From positions 186,001 through 250,000 of the forward strand of contig NZ_CABVIY010000006.1 of assembly GCF_902498195.1 (NCBI RefSeq): 64,000 bases of DNA, read 5' to 3'. Source of the stretch: Pseudomonas fluorescens. GTDB lineage: Bacteria; Pseudomonadota; Gammaproteobacteria; Pseudomonadales; Pseudomonadaceae. Positions 29,164 to 38,036 of the stretch are shown piece after piece (the first letter of the stretch is position 1; each line of letters opens with the position of its first letter). Below the pieces are notes generated by a model. It ran no database searches and had not been told where the DNA came from. It saw only the letters and a list, made by a program, of their open reading frames with translations. The position numbers were made by a program, and so were the translations under genes.

Positions 29164-30669
29164 TTATTCAGCCCCTTCCTGTGGCTCCCAATCGCGGGTG
29201 CGGCTGACGGCTTTTTTCCAGCCGGCGTAGAGTTTTTCCTTCGCCGCTTCGTCCAGCGTCGGTTCGAATTTGCGCTCGATCACCGCCTTGCCGCGCAACT
29301 CTTCCAGGCTGCCCCAGAACCCACAGGCCAGGCCCGCCAGGTAGGCCGCGCCCAGTGCCGTGGTTTCGCGCATCTGCGGGCGCTCGACCTGAGTGCCGAG
29401 GATGTCGGCCTGGAACTGCATGAGAAAGTTGTTCGCTACCGCGCCACCATCCACGCGCAGGGCCTTGAGGCGTTCGCCGGCGTCCTGTTGCATGGCGTCG
29501 AGCACGTCGCGAGTCTGGTAGGCAATCGACTCCAGCGCAGCACGGATGATGTGGTCCACGCGTACGCCACGGGTCAGGCCGAACAGCGCGCCACGGGCAT
29601 ACGGGTCCCAGTACGGCGCGCCGAGGCCGGTGAAGGCCGGTACCAGGTACACGCCGTTGCTGTCCTTGACCTTGTTGGCAAAATACTCGGTGTCGTGGGC
29701 GTCGTTGATGATTTTCAGCTCGTCGCGCAACCACTGCACGGTGGAGCCGCCGTTGAAGACCGCACCTTCCAGCGCGTAGGCCACTTCGCCGCGAGGGCCG
29801 CAGGCAATGGTGGTGAGCATGCCGTGATTGGACTTGACGGCTTTGTTGCCGGTGTTCATCAGCAGGAAGCAGCCGGTGCCGTAGGTGTTTTTAGCCTGGC
29901 CGGCCTCCACGCACATCTGGCCGAACAGCGCCGCTTGTTGGTCACCGGCGATCCCGCCAATGGCAATGCCGCTTTTGGTGCGGCCGTAGATTTCCGAGGA
30001 GGCTTTCACTTGCGGCAGCATTTCCCGCGGGATATCCAGCAGCTCCAGCATCTTCGCGTCCCACTCCAGGGTGTGGATGTTGAAGAGCATCGTGCGCGAG
30101 GCGTTGGTGTAGTCGGTGACGTGCACCTTGCCGCCGGTAAATTTCCAGATCAGCCAGCTGTCGACGGTGCCGAACAGCAGCTCGCCGTTGCGCGCGCGTT
30201 CGCGGCTGCCTTCAACGTTGTCGAGGATCCACTTGAGCTTGGTGCCGGAGAAGTAAGGGTCGGTCACCAGGCCGGTGGTCTCGCTGATGTACTGCTCGTG
30301 GCCGTCGCGTTTGAGCTGCTGGCAGATCTCGGTGCTGCGCCGGCATTGCCAGACGATGGCGTTGTAGATCGGACGGCCGGTGTTCTTGTCCCAGACCACC
30401 GTGGTTTCACGCTGGTTGGTGATGCCGATGGCCGCGACCTGGTCGTGATGCAGGCCGGCTTGCGCCAGGGCCTCGACCATCACGGCGCTCTGGGTGGCGA
30501 AGATTTCCATCGGGTCATGTTCGACCCAGCCGGCCTGCGGGTAATGCTGGGCGAATTCGCGCTGGGCGGTGCAGACCACGTTGGCGTCACGGTCGAAGAT
30601 GATTGCGCGCGAGCTGGTCGTACCCTGGTCGAGGGCAATGATGTAGTTCTTATTCTGAGTGTCGGTCAT
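29164..30669 (-). CDS. glpK: Glycerol kinase
   Basis: A 501-residue FGGY-family kinase that phosphorylates glycerol with ATP, trapping it in the cell. The start YIIALDQGTTSSRAIIFD holds the phosphate-binding loop; FGGY family signatures include FNIHTLEWDAKMLELLDIPR and ALRVDGGAVANNFLMQFQ. The ATG at 30669 has AAGG upstream; an in-frame ATG at 30732 is less likely. No glpF lies upstream, unlike the glpFKRD order I recall in related species. Confidence 0.96.
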   Translation of the reverse strand: MTDTQNKNYIIALDQGTTSSRAIIFDRDANVVCTAQREFAQHYPQAGWVEHDPMEIFATQSAVMVEALAQAGLHHDQVAAIGITNQRETTVVWDKNTGRPIYNAIVWQCRRSTEICQQLKRDGHEQYISETTGLVTDPYFSGTKLKWILDNVEGSRERARNGELLFGTVDSWLIWKFTGGKVHVTDYTNASRTMLFNIHTLEWDAKMLELLDIPREMLPQVKASSEIYGRTKSGIAIGGIAGDQQAALFGQMCVEAGQAKNTYGTGCFLLMNTGNKAVKSNHGMLTTIACGPRGEVAYALEGAVFNGGSTVQWLRDELKIINDAHDTEYFANKVKDSNGVYLVPAFTGLGAPYWDPYARGALFGLTRGVRVDHIIRAALESIAYQTRDVLDAMQQDAGERLKALRVDGGAVANNFLMQFQADILGTQVERPQMRETTALGAAYLAGLACGFWGSLEELRGKAVIERKFEPTLDEAAKEKLYAGWKKAVSRTRDWEPQEGAE

Positions 30670-30783
30670 GTCGATTGCCTTGGACGTAATAAGGGGGTGA
30701 GGGCTGGCGCGTGATCCTGTAGGCGTAGTCATGCGCCAACGGTATCAAGAAATGAGGGGTTGCCGTCAGTGTCAGCTGTTGGG

Positions 30784-30805
30784 TTCGTTAAAATTCATAA
30801 ACGAA
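30784..30805 (-). promoter_or_regulatory. Candidate GlpR operator upstream of glpK
   Basis: TTCGTT (30784-30789) and AACGAA (30800-30805) are inverted, and TTC-N5-CGAA at 30794-30805 repeats the spacing of the glpD site. It is about 115 bases upstream of glpK. Confidence 0.55.
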
Positions 30806-30948
30806 AAATATAGACCGGAAACGGGGCTGTCAAAGGTCGAAAGTGAAAGATCCCACCCTAAGCAGCCTGCAACATGAGAGCCTTTTGCGGATCAATGCCC
30901 TAGAATCCGGCGCAGTATTTTTCTACTGCCGCCAGGTCTGGAGTTGTC

Positions 30949-31419
30949 ATGACACCCGCATTGGATTTGCTGAAAAAGGTTCGCGCCGAACACCGAGTAC
31001 ACAGCTACGAGCATGACCCGAAGGCGGCGTCCTATGGATTGGAAGCGGCTGAGAAGCTCGGACTGGACCCGGCGCAGGTGTTCAAGACCTTGCTGGCGGC
31101 CAGTGAAAAAGGCGAGTTGCTGGTGGCCGTGGTACCGGTTGGCGGAACCCTGGACTTGAAGGCCCTGGCTCACGCGGCCGGGGTGAAAAAGGTTGAAATG
31201 GCCGATCCGGCGGCGGCTCAGCGTTCGACAGGCTATCTGTTGGGCGGGATCAGCCCGCTGGGGCAAAAAAAGCGTTTGCGCACCTTTATCGATAATTCCG
31301 CCCAGCCTTTTGCCAACGTATTTGTCAGTGCGGGGCGACGCGGCCTTGAAGTCGAGTTGGCACCCGCTGTGCTGGCTGAACATACCCAGGCGAAGTTCGC
31401 CGATATCGGCCGTCCCTGA
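30949..31419 (+). CDS. ybaK: Cys-tRNA(Pro)/Cys-tRNA(Cys) deacylase YbaK
   Basis: A 156-residue trans-editing enzyme that hydrolyses mischarged Cys-tRNA(Pro). The YbaK/EbsC type is shown by FKTLLAASEKGELLVAVVPV, the conserved lysine-containing VKKVEMADPAAA and the GGISPLGQKKRLRTFID segment. It is divergent from glpK. Confidence 0.93.
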   Translation: MTPALDLLKKVRAEHRVHSYEHDPKAASYGLEAAEKLGLDPAQVFKTLLAASEKGELLVAVVPVGGTLDLKALAHAAGVKKVEMADPAAAQRSTGYLLGGISPLGQKKRLRTFIDNSAQPFANVFVSAGRRGLEVELAPAVLAEHTQAKFADIGRP

Positions 31420-31447
31420 ACGCTGAACCTCTGTAGGAGCAAAACCA

Positions 31448-31540
31448 ATGTGGGAGCGGGCTTGCTCGCGAAAGCGGAGTGTCAGTCAACAATGATATCG
31501 ACTGACAGAATGCCTTCGCGAGCAAGCCCGCTCCCACATG
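31448..31540. repeat. REPIN between ybaK and the ABC ATPase gene
   Basis: Near-perfect inverted arms ATGTGGGAGCGGGCTTGCTC and complement, 93 bases, between convergent genes. Confidence 0.9.
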
Positions 31541-31553
31541 TGACCAGTGTGTT

Positions 31554-32663
31554 TCAGTGGGCGGTGCTGAAGCGCCGTACGCCGGATTCCACGGCGGGGA
31601 TCTGCGCCGCCATGCTGCCGGAGGCCTGGAACAGCACCAGGTGTTCCGCCGCGACCCGAATGCCAACCACTGCGCCGACCTGATGATCGACATGACTCGG
31701 GAAGATCGATTCCAGTTGCGCGCCGGTCGGCATTTGCAGGCGATATAGCGTCGACGCGCCCTGGAACGACTTGCCAACGATCCGCGCCTTCAATGCGCTG
31801 TCGGGCGCATAGACGATATCGTCCGGACGCAGCAGCACATCCACCGCACCACCGACCGGCCAGGTGTAGGCCCGGTTGCCGCGCAACTCACCCAGTTCGG
31901 TCTGCACCGATTCCGGGCTGCTCAACTGACCGCGAATGAAGTAACCCTGGCCGATGAAACTGGCCACGTACGGGGTCAGCGGTTCGTGGTACAGGTTGTA
32001 GGGCGTGTCCCACTGTTCCAGCCGACCTTCCTTGAATACCCCCACGTGATCGCTGACGGCGAAGGCTTCTTCCTGGTCGTGGGTCACCAGGATCGCGCTG
32101 GTACCCCGGGCCTTGAGAATGTCGCGCACCTCGTGGCTGAGCTTGCGGCGCAATTCGCCATCGAGGTTGGAAAAGGGTTCGTCGAGCAACAGCAGTTGCG
32201 GTTCCGGCGCCAGGGCCCGGGCCAGGGCCACGCGTTGCTGCTGGCCACCGGAAAGCTCATGGGGATAGCGCTTGCCGAGGTTTTTCAGGTTGACCAGTTC
32301 CAGCAACTCTTCGACCACGCGATCCTTTTGCGGATGCTTGCGAATGCCGAAGGCAATGTTGTCGGCCACGCTCAAATGCGGAAACAGTGCGTAGTCCTGG
32401 AACACCATGCCGATGCGCCGTTTCTCCGGCGCGAGGGTGAAACCGGCGCTGGAGATCGTCTCTCCGGCCAGCTGGATATCACCTTCGTGCACCGGTTCGA
32501 AACCGGCAATGGCGCGCAGGGTGGTGGTCTTGCCGCAGCCCGAAGAGCCCAGCAGACAACCGATGTCGCCCGCGTTCAGATGCAGGTTGAGGTTCTGCAC
32601 CACGCGCTGGTCCTGATAGCCGCAGGCGAGGTTGCGCAGGTTCAGCAGTAATGGCTGGCTCAT
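31554..32663 (-). CDS. ABC transporter ATP-binding protein (Fe3+/spermidine/sulfate importer type)
   Basis: A 369-residue ATPase. Walker A is LLGSSGCGKTTTLRAIAGFE, the Q-loop is MVFQDYALFPHLSV, the signature is LSGGQQQRVALARALAPEP, and Walker B is LLLLDEPFSNLD with the H-loop VTHDQEEAF. A C-terminal TOBE-like domain (residues ~270-369, with VDVLLRPDDIVYAP) places it with FbpC/PotA/CysA-type importers. No permease or binding-protein gene is adjacent, so its partner is elsewhere. Its ATG overlaps the argF stop codon by four bases (ATGA). Confidence 0.88.
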   Translation of the reverse strand: MSQPLLLNLRNLACGYQDQRVVQNLNLHLNAGDIGCLLGSSGCGKTTTLRAIAGFEPVHEGDIQLAGETISSAGFTLAPEKRRIGMVFQDYALFPHLSVADNIAFGIRKHPQKDRVVEELLELVNLKNLGKRYPHELSGGQQQRVALARALAPEPQLLLLDEPFSNLDGELRRKLSHEVRDILKARGTSAILVTHDQEEAFAVSDHVGVFKEGRLEQWDTPYNLYHEPLTPYVASFIGQGYFIRGQLSSPESVQTELGELRGNRAYTWPVGGAVDVLLRPDDIVYAPDSALKARIVGKSFQGASTLYRLQMPTGAQLESIFPSHVDHQVGAVVGIRVAAEHLVLFQASGSMAAQIPAVESGVRRFSTAH

Positions 32664-33580
32664 GCGTGGTGGTACGCCGGCTCGACCAGAAACTCGAGCA
32701 GGGCCTTTTGTGCGTGAAGACGGTTTTCCGCCTGGTCCCAGGCCACCGAGCGCGGGTCGTCGAGCAGGTCGACGCTGATCTCTTCGCCACGGTGCGCCGG
32801 CAGGCAATGCATGAACAGCACGTCCGGGGCGGCGAGGTCGAGCAGGGCGCGGTTGACCTGGTACGGGGCGAACAGCTCAAGGCGCTTGGCGGTTTCTTCT
32901 TCCTGGCCCATGGAGGTCCAGACGTCGGTGCTCACCAGATGGGCGCCGCGCACGGCGTCCTTCGGGTCGCGGACGATGGTCACGCGGTCACCGGCCTTGG
33001 CCATGAATTCAGGGTTCGGTTCGTATCCTTCAGGGCAGGCAACGCGCAACTGGAAGTCGAACTGGATCGCCGCTTCTATATAGCTGTTGCACATGTTGTT
33101 GCCGTCGCCGATCCAGGCCACGGTCTTGCCCTGGATGGAGCCGCGGTGTTCGAGGAAAGTCTGCATGTCGGCCAGCAGCTGGCACGGGTGCAGGTCATCG
33201 GACAGGCCGTTGATCAGCGGGACGCGCGAGTTGGCGGCGAATTCGGTCAGGGTGCTGTGGGAAAAGGTACGGATCATCACCGCATCAAGCATGCTCGACA
33301 TGACGATGGCGGCATCGCTGATCGGCTCGCCCCGGCCGAGCTGGGTGTCACGCGGCGACAGGAAAATGGCCTGGCCGCCCAGCTGGATCATGCCGGCTTC
33401 GAACGAAATGCGCGTGCGGGTCGAGGACTTCTCGAAAATCATCCCGAGCACGCGGTTTTTCAGGGGCTCGAACAGTACGCCGCGGTTACGCAGGTCCTTG
33501 AGCTCAACGCCTCGACGGATCACGCTGACCAGCTCTTCGGGCGTGCAATCCATCAGGGAGAGAAAGTGCCTTGCGCTCAT
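32660..33580 (-). CDS. argF: Ornithine carbamoyltransferase (anabolic)
   Basis: A 306-residue enzyme that makes citrulline from ornithine and carbamoyl phosphate. The carbamoyl phosphate site is FEKSSTRTRISFEAGM; the ornithine side is marked by LINGLSDDLHPCQLLADMQT and VLFMHCLPAHRGEEI. The length and N-terminus MSARHFLSLMD match the anabolic Pseudomonas enzyme. Two adjacent ATG codons (33583, 33580) are possible starts. It overlaps the ABC ATPase gene. Paired ArgR half-sites overlap its promoter, implying repression by arginine. Confidence 0.96.
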   Translation of the reverse strand: MSARHFLSLMDCTPEELVSVIRRGVELKDLRNRGVLFEPLKNRVLGMIFEKSSTRTRISFEAGMIQLGGQAIFLSPRDTQLGRGEPISDAAIVMSSMLDAVMIRTFSHSTLTEFAANSRVPLINGLSDDLHPCQLLADMQTFLEHRGSIQGKTVAWIGDGNNMCNSYIEAAIQFDFQLRVACPEGYEPNPEFMAKAGDRVTIVRDPKDAVRGAHLVSTDVWTSMGQEEETAKRLELFAPYQVNRALLDLAAPDVLFMHCLPAHRGEEISVDLLDDPRSVAWDQAENRLHAQKALLEFLVEPAYHHA

Positions 33581-33988
33581 CATTGACTACCTTTTTGCTA
33601 CAAACCGCAGATGCTCAAAGCCTTGTTTAACGGAACAACGGGCGAGACCTGCGGCGTAAGCCGCACGGGGCGACGAAATAGGGGAAGGCGCGATCTTATA
33701 ATTAAATGTCGCGTCTTACCAATAGGGCTACGGTTTTTAGGGGATTTCAGAGGGGCTACGGAATATCCGCAGTCGCGCTTTTGAAGCCTGTTTCCTGACA
33801 GCAGCCAGGCATTTGTACACCGCGCCCGCGCAGCTTGGCAATCAAACGGGGCGGTGGTGGCGTATTGATGGTCGGTTTCAGGCCAGTCGCTGGCGGACTT
33901 GGTTAAACGGCGCGTTCCATCTGAAACATTTGCTAATGCAAAGTGCTGGGTTATAAATAAATCACCCGCGATGCAGGAAGCCTCCGCA
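33581..33988. promoter_or_regulatory. Divergent region between argF and the 96-residue protein gene
   Basis: 408 bases with no supported gene. The left third has the argF promoter and ArgR half-sites (33686-33722). The rest shows no clear promoter or structured RNA that I can defend. Confidence 0.5.
33686..33722 (-). promoter_or_regulatory. argF promoter overlapped by two ArgR half-sites
   Basis: On the minus strand, TTGGTA (33722-33717) and TATAAG (33700-33695) are 16 bases apart. On the plus strand TGTCGC-N8-AA (33707-33722) is an exact match to the P. aeruginosa ArgR consensus, and a weaker AGGCGC-N8-AA (33686-33701) lies exactly 21 bp away. Confidence 0.7.
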
Positions 33989-34279
33989 ATGGAATCGAAA
34001 GAACAGCAGCTAATGGAATTGCTCGGCCTCACGGCCCGCTCCCTGACCCACCTGACCGCCTCCATGACGTCGATGTCTTTCGAACTGCTGCGCAGCCACG
34101 ATCCAGTGACCCGGGATGCCGGCCGCCGCATGATCGACCGCATGGCCACCATCAGCACCGGGCTCGACGAGCATTGGCGGTTGATCGGTGAACTGACCGG
34201 GGTGCACCTTGCCCACGAGCAGATCGAAACCGTCGAGGAGATTCAGCTGCAGGCGCCGCCCGGGCTGCCATCGAGCTGA
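33989..34279 (+). CDS. Small conserved protein of unknown function
   Basis: A 96-residue soluble protein with no signal peptide. It is largely helical by eye (MELLGLTARSLTHLTASMTS, FELLRSHDPVTRDAGRRMID), ending in an acidic and proline-rich tail. I do not recognise the family. The ATG at 33989 has GGAA upstream; an earlier ATG at 33971 lacks a ribosome binding site. It is divergent from argF and 134 bases ahead of the molybdenum enzyme gene. Confidence 0.65.
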   Translation: MESKEQQLMELLGLTARSLTHLTASMTSMSFELLRSHDPVTRDAGRRMIDRMATISTGLDEHWRLIGELTGVHLAHEQIETVEEIQLQAPPGLPSS

Positions 34280-34413
34280 TCATCCGGGGCCATCGGCTGG
34301 CCTGATGGCCAGCAATTCACAAGACTGACGACGCTGGCGCGGTGGCGGGACTGGCGCCATAGTTTTGTTTCCGCGGCCAACAGTGCCCGCCCAGAACAAG
34401 ACAGAGACTGGCC

Positions 34414-36522
34414 ATGACCAAGACTCTCCATCACCGTGCCTGCCACCTGTGCGAAGCCATCTGCGGCCTGACCATCGAAACCACCGAGGTCGATGCCGGC
34501 AACGTGCAAATCACCTCGATCAAGGGCGATCCGCTGGATACCTTCAGTCGTGGGCACATCTGCCCCAAGGCTGTCGCCCTGCAAGACATCCAGAACGATC
34601 CGGATCGCCTGCACCAGCCGATGCGGCGGGTGGGCAGCGAATGGCAACCCATCGAGTGGGAAGATGCCTTCAACCTTGTCGCCGAGCGCCTGGCGGCGAT
34701 TCAGGAGCGTCACGGGCAAAACGCGGTGGCGGTCTATCAAGGCAATCCCAGCGTGCACAACTACGGGCTGATGACCCACAGCAATTATTTTCTCGGCCTG
34801 CTGAAAACCCGTAACCGGTTTTCCGCGACATCGGTCGATCAACTGCCCCATCACCTGACCAGTCATTTGATGTACGGCCACGGTTTGTTGCTGCCGATCC
34901 CGGACATCGATCATACCGACTTCATGCTGATCCTGGGCGGCAACCCGCTCGCCTCCAACGGCAGCATCATGACCGTGCCGGATGTGGAAAAACGCCTGAA
35001 AGCGATTCAGGCCCGTGGCGGCAAAGTCGTGGTGGTCGACCCGCGTCGCAGCGAAACGGCGGCCATCGCCGATCAGCATCTGTTCGTACGCCCGGGTGGC
35101 GACGCGGCGTTGTTGTTTGGCCTGCTCAACACCTTGTTTGCTGAAGGCCTGGCACGCGACACACATTTGCCGGTCGATGGCCTGGATGAAGTGCGTGCGG
35201 CCGTTGCCAGCTTCACGGCCGAAGCCATGAGCCCGTTGTGTGCGATTCCTGCCGGACAGATCCGCCAATTGGCGCGGGATTTCGCCGCAGCGCCGAGCGC
35301 CGTTTGCTACGGTCGCATGGGCGTCTCGACTCAGGCGTTCGGCACGCTGTGCCACTGGCTGGTGCAGCTGATCAACCTGGTTACCGGTAACCTCGACCGC
35401 GTGGGCGGTGCGTTGTGCACCGAGCCGGCGGTGGACCTGGTGGCTTCGACCTCCGGCGGGCATTTCAATCTGTGGCAAAGCCGGGTTTCCGGACGCCCGG
35501 AATACGCTGGCGAGTTGCCGGTGTCGGCGCTGGCCGAGGAGATGCTGACCGAAGGGGAAGGGCAGGTCCGCGCGCTGATCACCGTGGCAGGCAACCCGGT
35601 ACTCTCCACGCCCAATGGCCGTCAGCTGGAACAGGCACTCGACGGGCTTGAGTTCATGGTCAGCGTCGACTTGTATATCAACGAGACCACGCGTTACGCC
35701 GACCTGATCCTGCCGTCGACATCGGCGCTGGAAAACGATCACTACGACACCACGTTCAACATGTTTGCGGTGCGCAACGTCAGCCGCTTCAACCGGGCGA
35801 TCCTGGCCAAGCCGCGAGGCGCGCTGCATGACTGGGAGATTTTCGTCGGGCTGGCCAAGGCATTCGCCACGAAAGCCGGCAAGGATCTGAAGCCCACGAT
35901 GGCCCCGGCTCAAATGATCGATCGTGGTTTGCGCATGGGGTTGTATGGCGATGCGTCGGAGCATCAGCTGTCGTTGACGACGCTGTTCGATCATCCCCAT
36001 GGCGTTGACCTGGGGCCGCTCAAGCCCAATCTGGCGCCACGCCTGAAAACCGCCAATCAGCGTGTCCAGGCGGCGCCTGCCGTGATCCTCGCCGACCTGG
36101 CGCGCTTTGCGGCATTGCAGGCTCCAACCGCCGATGAGCTGTTGATGATTGGCCGACGGCATGTGCGCAGTAACAATTCATGGATGCATAACTATCACCG
36201 CCTGGTGAAGGGCAAGCCGCGCCACCAATTGTTGATGCACCCGGAGGACCTGGCCAGTAGAGGATTGAGCGACGGGCAGCGCGTTCGGGTCAGCTCACGG
36301 GTCGGGGTGATTGAAGTTGAAGTGCTGGGCAGCCTGGATATGATGAAAGGTGTGGTCAGCCTGCCGCACGGTTGGGGACATGCGCGACCGGGTGTGCAGA
36401 TGACCATTGCCAGCAGCCAACCGGGGTCCAGTGCCAATGACCTGACGGATGAGTGTCAGCTTGATGAGCTGTCGGGGAATGCGGCGCTCAATGGCGTGCC
36501 GGTGACCGTGGCGGCGGCTTGA
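34414..36522 (+). CDS. Molybdopterin oxidoreductase (formate dehydrogenase/BisC-like)
   Basis: A 702-residue enzyme of the DMSO reductase superfamily. The N-terminal 4Fe-4S site has Cys10, Cys13, Cys17 and Cys50 (CHLCEAIC and GHICPK). Molybdopterin-binding segments include LILGGNPLASNGSIMT, VVVVDPRRSETAA, ADLILPSTSALENDH and the C-terminal VSLPHGWGHARPG. There is no twin-arginine signal, so it is cytoplasmic. At the usual metal-ligand position the sequence is SATSVDQLPHH (137-147), with no Cys, Sec or Ser at the site; Asp142 is the likeliest ligand. No partner subunit is adjacent. Substrate unknown. Confidence 0.85.
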   Translation: MTKTLHHRACHLCEAICGLTIETTEVDAGNVQITSIKGDPLDTFSRGHICPKAVALQDIQNDPDRLHQPMRRVGSEWQPIEWEDAFNLVAERLAAIQERHGQNAVAVYQGNPSVHNYGLMTHSNYFLGLLKTRNRFSATSVDQLPHHLTSHLMYGHGLLLPIPDIDHTDFMLILGGNPLASNGSIMTVPDVEKRLKAIQARGGKVVVVDPRRSETAAIADQHLFVRPGGDAALLFGLLNTLFAEGLARDTHLPVDGLDEVRAAVASFTAEAMSPLCAIPAGQIRQLARDFAAAPSAVCYGRMGVSTQAFGTLCHWLVQLINLVTGNLDRVGGALCTEPAVDLVASTSGGHFNLWQSRVSGRPEYAGELPVSALAEEMLTEGEGQVRALITVAGNPVLSTPNGRQLEQALDGLEFMVSVDLYINETTRYADLILPSTSALENDHYDTTFNMFAVRNVSRFNRAILAKPRGALHDWEIFVGLAKAFATKAGKDLKPTMAPAQMIDRGLRMGLYGDASEHQLSLTTLFDHPHGVDLGPLKPNLAPRLKTANQRVQAAPAVILADLARFAALQAPTADELLMIGRRHVRSNNSWMHNYHRLVKGKPRHQLLMHPEDLASRGLSDGQRVRVSSRVGVIEVEVLGSLDMMKGVVSLPHGWGHARPGVQMTIASSQPGSSANDLTDECQLDELSGNAALNGVPVTVAAA

Positions 36523-36619
36523 TCGTATCTGACGGAGAGACCGAGCATGGGCGTCGGCTTTCCGTTACAATGCGCCACCGTGCCGACCCATGAGTCGGAA
36601 AGTTCAGCCGAGGTGCTCC

Positions 36620-36961
36620 ATGGATATCATCGAAACGATTAAAGAGCAGATTGCCAACAACACCATTCTGCTTTACATGAAAGGTTCGCCGAATGCCCCG
36701 CAGTGTGGCTTCTCCGCGAAAGCCGCACAGGCTGTGATGGCGTGTGGCGAAAAGTTTGCGTACGTGGACATCCTGCAGAACCCGGAAATCCGCGCCAACC
36801 TGCCAAAATACGCCAACTGGCCAACCTTCCCGCAACTGTGGGTCGGTGGCGAGCTGGTTGGCGGTAGCGACATCATGACCGAGATGGCTGCAGACGGTTC
36901 GTTGCAAACCACCATCAAGGCTGCTGTCGAAGCCGCTGCCGCGAACAAGTCCGAAGCCTGA
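36620..36961 (+). CDS. grxD: Monothiol glutaredoxin (Grx4/GrxD)
   Basis: A 113-residue glutaredoxin with the CGFS active site at Cys29, of the class that carries a glutathione-bound 2Fe-2S cluster and serves iron-sulfur delivery. Glutathione-binding marks are WPTFPQLWVGGELVGGSDI. The ATG at 36620 follows GAGG. It lies near bfr and bfd, other iron-handling genes. Confidence 0.94.
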   Translation: MDIIETIKEQIANNTILLYMKGSPNAPQCGFSAKAAQAVMACGEKFAYVDILQNPEIRANLPKYANWPTFPQLWVGGELVGGSDIMTEMAADGSLQTTIKAAVEAAAANKSEA

Positions 36962-36970
36962 TTTGCTGTG

Positions 36971-37060
36971 TGTGGGAGCGGGCTTGCTCGCGAATGCGGG
37001 GTGACATTCAACAATTATGTTGACTAATCTACCGCTTTCGCGAGTAAGCCCGCTCCCACA
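36971..37060. repeat. REPIN after grxD
   Basis: Inverted GTGGGAGCGGGCTTGCTCGC arms; the right arm has GAGTAAGCCCGC (one change). Confidence 0.87.
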
Positions 37061-37092
37061 TTTGTTTTAGGGTGACCCTAAAACCGGTGCAT

Positions 37093-37130
37093 AAAAAAGC
37101 CCCGCCTCTTTAAAGAGAGCGGGGCTTTTT
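37093..37130. terminator. Bidirectional terminator between grxD and bfr
   Basis: AAAAAAGCCCCGC / GCGGGGCTTTTT with an inner CTCTT/AAGAG stem; serves both convergent genes. Confidence 0.9.
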
Positions 37131-37142
37131 ATTGCCTGGAAG

Positions 37143-37619
37143 TTATTCGTCTTCGCCCATCTGCGATTGCAGATAGTTCTCGATACCGATCTTGTCGATC
37201 AGGCCAAGTTGGGTTTCCAGCCAGTCGATATGTTCTTCTTCCGACTCAAGGATATCTTCAAGCAGTTCACGGCTACCGAAGTCGCCAACGGTTTCGCAAT
37301 GCGCGATGGCTACTTTCAGGTCGGCATGGCCGGTGCGCTCGATACGCAGGTCGCACTCGATCATTTCCTTGGTGTGCTCGCCGATGTGCAGCTTGCCCAG
37401 GTCCTGGACGTTTGGCAGGCCTTCAAGGAACAGAATCCGCTTGATCAGTTTGTCCGCGTGCTTCATCTCGTCGATGGATTCTTTGTACTCGTGTTTGCCG
37501 AGCTTGTTCAGACCCCAATCTTCATACATGCGCGCATGCAGGAAGTATTGATTGATCGCGACCAGCTCATTGGCAAGGATCTTGTTGAGATGCTGGATGA
37601 CTGTAACGTCGCCTTTCAT
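37143..37619 (-). CDS. bfr: Bacterioferritin
   Basis: A 158-residue haem-containing ferritin that stores iron in a 24-mer shell. The ferroxidase residues of Bfr are at the expected places (Glu18 in ILANELVAI, Glu51 and His54 in IDEMKHAD, and the EEEHIDWLE segment), and the haem ligand Met52 is present. It lies in the same cluster as bfd, whose product reduces the haem and releases iron. Confidence 0.95.
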   Translation of the reverse strand: MKGDVTVIQHLNKILANELVAINQYFLHARMYEDWGLNKLGKHEYKESIDEMKHADKLIKRILFLEGLPNVQDLGKLHIGEHTKEMIECDLRIERTGHADLKVAIAHCETVGDFGSRELLEDILESEEEHIDWLETQLGLIDKIGIENYLQSQMGEDE

Positions 37620-37775
37620 GATGGGGTCCTGCCCTGTATTAACTGTCTATAAGGCAGAGTTTGAGCCGCACAATTAATAGTGTCAAACCTAAGTTATTGA
37701 AACTTAAGTGAAAATTAATCGGAATAAGAATGTTTGTGTTCCGCGTCTAGCGCCTAAGCAATTGATTTTCAGACA

Positions 37776-37805
37776 TAAAAAAACCGGACATCAGTCCGGT
37801 TCTTT
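37776..37805 (-). terminator. Terminator of bfd
   Basis: CCGGAC atca GTCCGG with a seven-base A run on the plus strand, that is a T run for the bfd transcript. Confidence 0.88.
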
Positions 37806-37817
37806 GAAAAGAGGTAT

Positions 37818-38036
37818 TTAAGCGGCTGTAAATTCAGCGGGAAAAGGAATCGCGGCCTGGGCCGTCTGCAATTTTGTCAGGGTCTCGCGGACCACTTCCT
37901 TGGCCAGGCAGGCACATTTACCACATTGACTGGCAACGCCGGTGGCCTGGCGGACTTCCTTGTAGCTGCAGCATCCTTCATAGATCGCATCGCGGATTTG
38001 GCCGTCGGTGACGCCAGTGCAGAGGCAAACATACAT
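37818..38036 (-). CDS. bfd: Bacterioferritin-associated ferredoxin
   Basis: A 72-residue 2Fe-2S protein that docks on bacterioferritin and mobilises iron. The four ligands are at Cys4, Cys6, Cys38 and Cys41 (MYVCLC and SQCGKC), as in E. coli Bfd. The ATG at 38036 gives this exact register. A Fur-like box lies upstream, consistent with induction under iron starvation. Confidence 0.94.
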   Translation of the reverse strand: MYVCLCTGVTDGQIRDAIYEGCCSYKEVRQATGVASQCGKCACLAKEVVRETLTKLQTAQAAIPFPAEFTAA

